A DNA stretch of 11,369 bases from Sulfurihydrogenibium yellowstonense SS-5 (lineage in GTDB: Bacteria > Aquificota > Aquificia > Aquificales > Hydrogenothermaceae), in assembly GCF_000173615.1 (NCBI RefSeq), contig NZ_ABZS01000033.1:1-11369 (forward strand), written 5' to 3'. The notes under the pieces were generated by a model. It did not search any database and was not told the DNA's origin. It saw only the letters and a program-made list of their open reading frames with translations. A program made the translations under genes and the position numbers. Below are positions 9,020-11,369 of the stretch, in pieces (within the stretch, counting starts at the first letter, position 1; every line of letters starts with the position of its first letter).

Positions 9020-9028
9020 ATTATAACA
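9020..9028 (-). promoter_or_regulatory. Extended -10 promoter of the unknown gene/cca operon
   Basis: The minus strand carries TGTTATAAT, identical over nine bases to the lysC promoter. TTTAAG 18 nt upstream is a poor -35 box, and an adjoining T8/A8 tract (9047-9054) could act as an UP element. Transcription would start near 9013, about 23 nt before the ATG. Confidence 0.6.
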
Positions 9029-9080
9029 GAAGAATGTATAAAACTTAAAAAAAATCATCATTTCTCACCATCTCAACTAC

Positions 9081-9587
9081 TCACTTTTTCGCCTTCTCAG
9101 TTATGTACTCTAAAACTTTGTAAGGGTCAGATGCTGGGTCTACGCCTCTATATATTTTTTCAACTTTACCCTCTGGATTTATAAGAATTGTATCTCTTGA
9201 GCATAGTCCAAAGAATGTTTTAACACCATAAGCTTTAGCTACTTCTCCTTTTGGGTCTGATAGTAGACTGTGTTTAAAGCCGTATTTTTCTTTAAATTTT
9301 TTTATTGATTCTACATCATCAGTACTTATGCCAAACACAACTGCATTTACTGAAACAAATTTATCGTATAACTTTGAATATTCTTTGCCTTGTGTGGTAC
9401 AACCTGGAGTGCCTGCTTTTGGATAGAAGTATAAAATTACCCATTTTCCTTTGTAATCAGAAAGCTGGACCAACTTGTTAGATTCATTATAAAGCTTGAA
9501 ATTATAAGCTGGCTGTCCTTCTTCAATTGCCATTCCTGATTTTACAATTCCAAGCAGAATTAAAATCTTAACTAAAAATTTTTTCAT
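9081..9587 (-). CDS. bcp: Bcp/PrxQ-type peroxiredoxin with signal peptide
   Basis: This thiol peroxidase reduces hydrogen or organic peroxides. An N-terminal signal sequence (basic MKK, hydrophobic core 5-15, cleavage near GMA/IEE at 20/21) predicts export to the periplasm, unlike cytoplasmic Bcp. The thioredoxin fold is complete: FKLYNE strand, LSDYKGKWVILYFYPKAGTPGC (42-63) with peroxidatic Cys63 and supporting Pro56, Thr60 and Arg131. The resolving cysteine usually found five residues after the first is absent (GCTTQGKEY). The only other cysteine is Cys129 in FFGLCSRDT, beside the conserved Arg. So the enzyme is either 1-Cys or uses an unusual second cysteine. The start ATG has AAGGAGGA 7 nt upstream. 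It is the last gene of the mtaB-folE operon, 19 nt after folE. No clear terminator follows. Confidence 0.92.
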   Translation of the reverse strand: MKKFLVKILILLGIVKSGMAIEEGQPAYNFKLYNESNKLVQLSDYKGKWVILYFYPKAGTPGCTTQGKEYSKLYDKFVSVNAVVFGISTDDVESIKKFKEKYGFKHSLLSDPKGEVAKAYGVKTFFGLCSRDTILINPEGKVEKIYRGVDPASDPYKVLEYITEKAKK

Positions 9588-9606
9588 ATTTTTTCCTCCT
9601 TGCTTC

Positions 9607-10170
9607 TCATATCTTTTTATGAGAATTTATCAAGTTTAAAAATTCTTCTCTTGTTTTTTGACACTCTAAGAATCTTCCTGTAAGCTTGCTTGTTACTGTA
9701 ATAGCTTCTGGATTTCTTACTCCTCTCATTGCCATACAAAGGTGAACTGCCTCCATCACAACTGCTACACCTTTTGGCTGTAGCTCTTTTTCAAGGTATT
9801 CGGCAATTTCCGCTGTCAATCTTTCTTGAACTTGTGGTCTGTAAGAAAATTTGTTTACAACTCTAACAATTTTAGACAATCCGCATACTTTTTTATCGGG
9901 AATGTATGCTACGTGTGCTTTTCCAAAAAAAGGAAGTAAATGATGTTCACATAAAGAATAAAATTGAATATCTCTTACAACTACCATCTCATCATAGTTC
10001 CCTACTTCTTCAAAGACAGTCATGTTCATTTCTCTATAACTTTCAAACTCTTCCCACATTTTGGCAACTCTTTTTGGCGTGTCTCTTAGACCTTCTCTGT
10101 TTGGGTCTTCTCCAATGCCTTCTAAAAATAATTTTATTGCTTGTTCAATCTTATTTTTGTCTATTGCCAT
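9607..10170 (-). CDS. folE: GTP cyclohydrolase I, type I (zinc)
   Basis: FolE converts GTP to 7,8-dihydroneopterin triphosphate and formate, the first step to folate and also, in many bacteria, to queuosine. The 187-residue protein shows the helical N-terminus with [13 protein letters not shown] (27-39), the zinc ligands Cys74 and His77 in [33 protein letters not shown] (97-119), and HLCMAMRG (143-150) with catalytic His143 and zinc ligand Cys145. The C-terminal VTSKLTGRF is typical. Length is normal for a bacterial enzyme. The start ATG has AAGGAG 9 nt upstream. It lies 15 nt after the CoA-binding gene and 19 nt before bcp in the same direction, so it is probably co-transcribed with both. 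Confidence 0.97.
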   Translation of the reverse strand: MAIDKNKIEQAIKLFLEGIGEDPNREGLRDTPKRVAKMWEEFESYREMNMTVFEEVGNYDEMVVVRDIQFYSLCEHHLLPFFGKAHVAYIPDKKVCGLSKIVRVVNKFSYRPQVQERLTAEIAEYLEKELQPKGVAVVMEAVHLCMAMRGVRNPEAITVTSKLTGRFLECQKTREEFLNLINSHKKI

Positions 10171-10185
10171 TATTTTTTCTCCTTT

Positions 10186-10602
10186 TTATAGTAATCTTTG
10201 ACATTCTACTTTCATACATCTGTCTGCAACTACGTTAAAACCTTTTTCTATAAGCATTTTTGCTACTTCTTCATTATAGGTTTGAGGCTGAAACCAAAAT
10301 GTTTTAAAGCCTTTCTTTATAGCCTCTTCTGCTGTATATCCAACATCTGCCGGTCTTCTAAAAACATCAACAATATCAATCTCATCCGGAATATCTAATA
10401 TAGATTTATAAACCTTTTCACCAAGTATTATCTGACCCTCATATTTTGGATTTACTAAATAAATTTTAAATCCGTAGGATTTCACAACTTCTGTCACAAA
10501 ATAGCTTGGTTTATGTGGTTCTGGCGAAATACCAATTACTGCAACTGTTTTACTTGATTTTAAAACATTTCTTATCTCTTCGTCGGTTGTCAACAATGGC
10601 AT
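10186..10602 (-). CDS. CoA-binding domain protein (YccU/CoA_binding_2 family)
   Basis: This 138-residue single-domain Rossmann protein matches the CoA_binding_2 family in layout: TVAVIGISPEPHKPSYFV (19-36) with the glycine-rich nucleotide loop, IYLVNPKYEGQIILGEKVYKSILDIP (47-72), DIVDVFRRPADV (76-87), FWFQPQTYNEEVAKMLIEKGF (102-122) and the terminal VVADRCMKVE (124-133) with its conserved cysteine. Relatives resemble the CoA-binding part of succinyl-CoA synthetase alpha and ADP-forming acyl-CoA synthetases, but no enzymatic activity is established for the stand-alone form. The ATG is 3 nt after the mtaB stop, with GAGGTA about 7 nt upstream, so it belongs to the same operon. Its function here is unknown. 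Confidence 0.9.
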   Translation of the reverse strand: MPLLTTDEEIRNVLKSSKTVAVIGISPEPHKPSYFVTEVVKSYGFKIYLVNPKYEGQIILGEKVYKSILDIPDEIDIVDVFRRPADVGYTAEEAIKKGFKTFWFQPQTYNEEVAKMLIEKGFNVVADRCMKVECQRLL

Positions 10603-10605
10603 AGC

Positions 10606-11369
10606 TTATACCTCTACTGCTATGTTTTCTTCTCTTTCTTTTCCTATTTCTGTCAGGTTTGCTTTAATTATAGTGTTGACAGGTTTTTCCGTCTTTATTT
10701 TTGCATGAATGTAATTTCCTGTAATTCCTATCTTATAGTCATCTCTTTCAGAAATAATTAAAAATTCCAAATCTTTGTTTATAAATCTCTTTCTAAATTC
10801 ATAGTTTTTCTGATAGCTTATTTCTCTAAGTATTCTTGTCCTTTCTTTTTTTTCTTCCGGATGGACTCTATCTCCAAATTTTACAGCTGTTGTTCCATCT
10901 CTCTCAGAATATGTAAACACATGTATGTATGCAAAAGGAATATCATTTATTGTCTTTACAGTGTTTAAAAATGCCGTTTTATCTTCTGTTGGAAATCCTG
11001 TTATTATATCCGTTCCAATTGCTGTTTCTGGTCTTTTTGATATTATCTTTTCTACTTTTTCTATATACTCTTTTACTGTATAGTTTCTTTTCATATCTCT
11101 TAAAACTTTGTCATCTGCTGACTGGATGGATATATGAAAGTGTGGTGCTATTTTTTCTTCCGATGTTAAAAAGTCTATGAGTTTATCATCAAGCTCATTT
11201 ATTCCCATAGATGAAAGTCTAATTCTGTATAGATTTTCTATCTTAACAAGATTTTTTAAAAGGTCATAAAGCGTTCCTTCTTTATGGTCATATCCATATT
11301 GAGATAACTGGGTTCCTGTTAGAACAATCTCTTTAAATCCTTTGTCTACTAATATTTTAACTTGACTTA
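10606..11369 (-). CDS. mtaB: tRNA methylthiotransferase, MtaB/MiaB-like, partial (N-terminus beyond window)
   Basis: The frame is open to the right edge, so the first part, including the N-terminal cluster domain and the radical-SAM CxxxCxxC, lies outside; about 253 residues are visible. Seen from the edge are EIVLTGTQLSQYGYD, IRLSSMG, HFHISIQSADDKVLRDMKRNYT, IGTDIITGFPTEDKTAF and YIHVFTYSERDGTTA, which in this order are the core strands of the methylthiotransferase radical-SAM domain. The last 60 residues resemble a TRAM RNA-binding domain. The YSERDGT segment and the IVLTG opening fit MtaB (YqeV), which makes 2-methylthio-t6A at tRNA position 37, better than MiaB or RimO, but this is a family-level judgement. 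An internal ATG at 11208 is not a start. It is the first visible gene of the operon with the CoA-binding gene, folE and bcp. Confidence 0.88.
   Translation of the reverse strand, partial: SQVKILVDKGFKEIVLTGTQLSQYGYDHKEGTLYDLLKNLVKIENLYRIRLSSMGINELDDKLIDFLTSEEKIAPHFHISIQSADDKVLRDMKRNYTVKEYIEKVEKIISKRPETAIGTDIITGFPTEDKTAFLNTVKTINDIPFAYIHVFTYSERDGTTAVKFGDRVHPEEKKERTRILREISYQKNYEFRKRFINKDLEFLIISERDDYKIGITGNYIHAKIKTEKPVNTIIKANLTEIGKEREENIAVEV

Noticed and set aside
9047..9070. T8 tract on the minus strand after bcp as an intrinsic terminator
   Set aside because: The preceding bases (GAGATGGTGAGAAATGATGA) have almost no C and cannot form a stem. The tract more likely belongs to the downstream promoter region.

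Overview
The window looks like chromosomal DNA of a thermophilic, chemolithoautotrophic member of the Aquificota, most like the Hydrogenothermaceae (Sulfurihydrogenibium/Persephonella type). This is inferred from the low GC, the Lys/Glu/Ile-rich proteins, a stand-alone biotin carboxylase subunit whose C-terminus resembles Aquificales pyruvate/2-oxoglutarate carboxylases, and tightly packed genes with ATG, GTG and TTG starts. No database search was possible. All genes read on the minus strand, so the biological order runs from high to low coordinates.

Layout in transcription order. (1) 11369-9081: the 3' part of a MiaB/MtaB-type tRNA methylthiotransferase, a small CoA-binding protein, GTP cyclohydrolase I (folE) and an exported Bcp-type peroxiredoxin, probably one operon whose promoter lies outside the window. 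(2) 9028-7130: an extended -10 promoter, a small helical protein of unknown function, and a class II tRNA nucleotidyltransferase (CCA/A/CC-adding family). The latter is split into two frames at an A9 run that reads as a -1 slippery site. (3) 7129-6813: a non-coding gap holding a 91-bp GC-rich inverted-repeat element and otherwise nothing recognisable. (4) 6811-1: a second extended -10 promoter, aspartokinase (with a likely internal start for a regulatory subunit), biotin carboxylase and enolase; then a terminator-like hairpin inside the start of an FtsB/DivIC-like gene, a phosphoglycolate-phosphatase-like HAD enzyme, and a two-gene module of an ABC/OLD-type ATPase plus a small PD-(D/E)XK nuclease-like protein that runs off the left edge.

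The central operon makes metabolic sense for an autotroph. The carboxylase subunit would feed oxaloacetate or oxalosuccinate in reductive carbon fixation, enolase works in gluconeogenesis, and aspartokinase draws on oxaloacetate-derived aspartate. The ATPase/nuclease pair at the distal end is functionally unrelated. Its architecture resembles two-component anti-phage modules (ABC ATPase plus separate nuclease), and it is the best candidate here for an undescribed system. The frameshifted nucleotidyltransferase, the aspartokinase internal start and the eno/ftsB hairpin are the other points worth checking.
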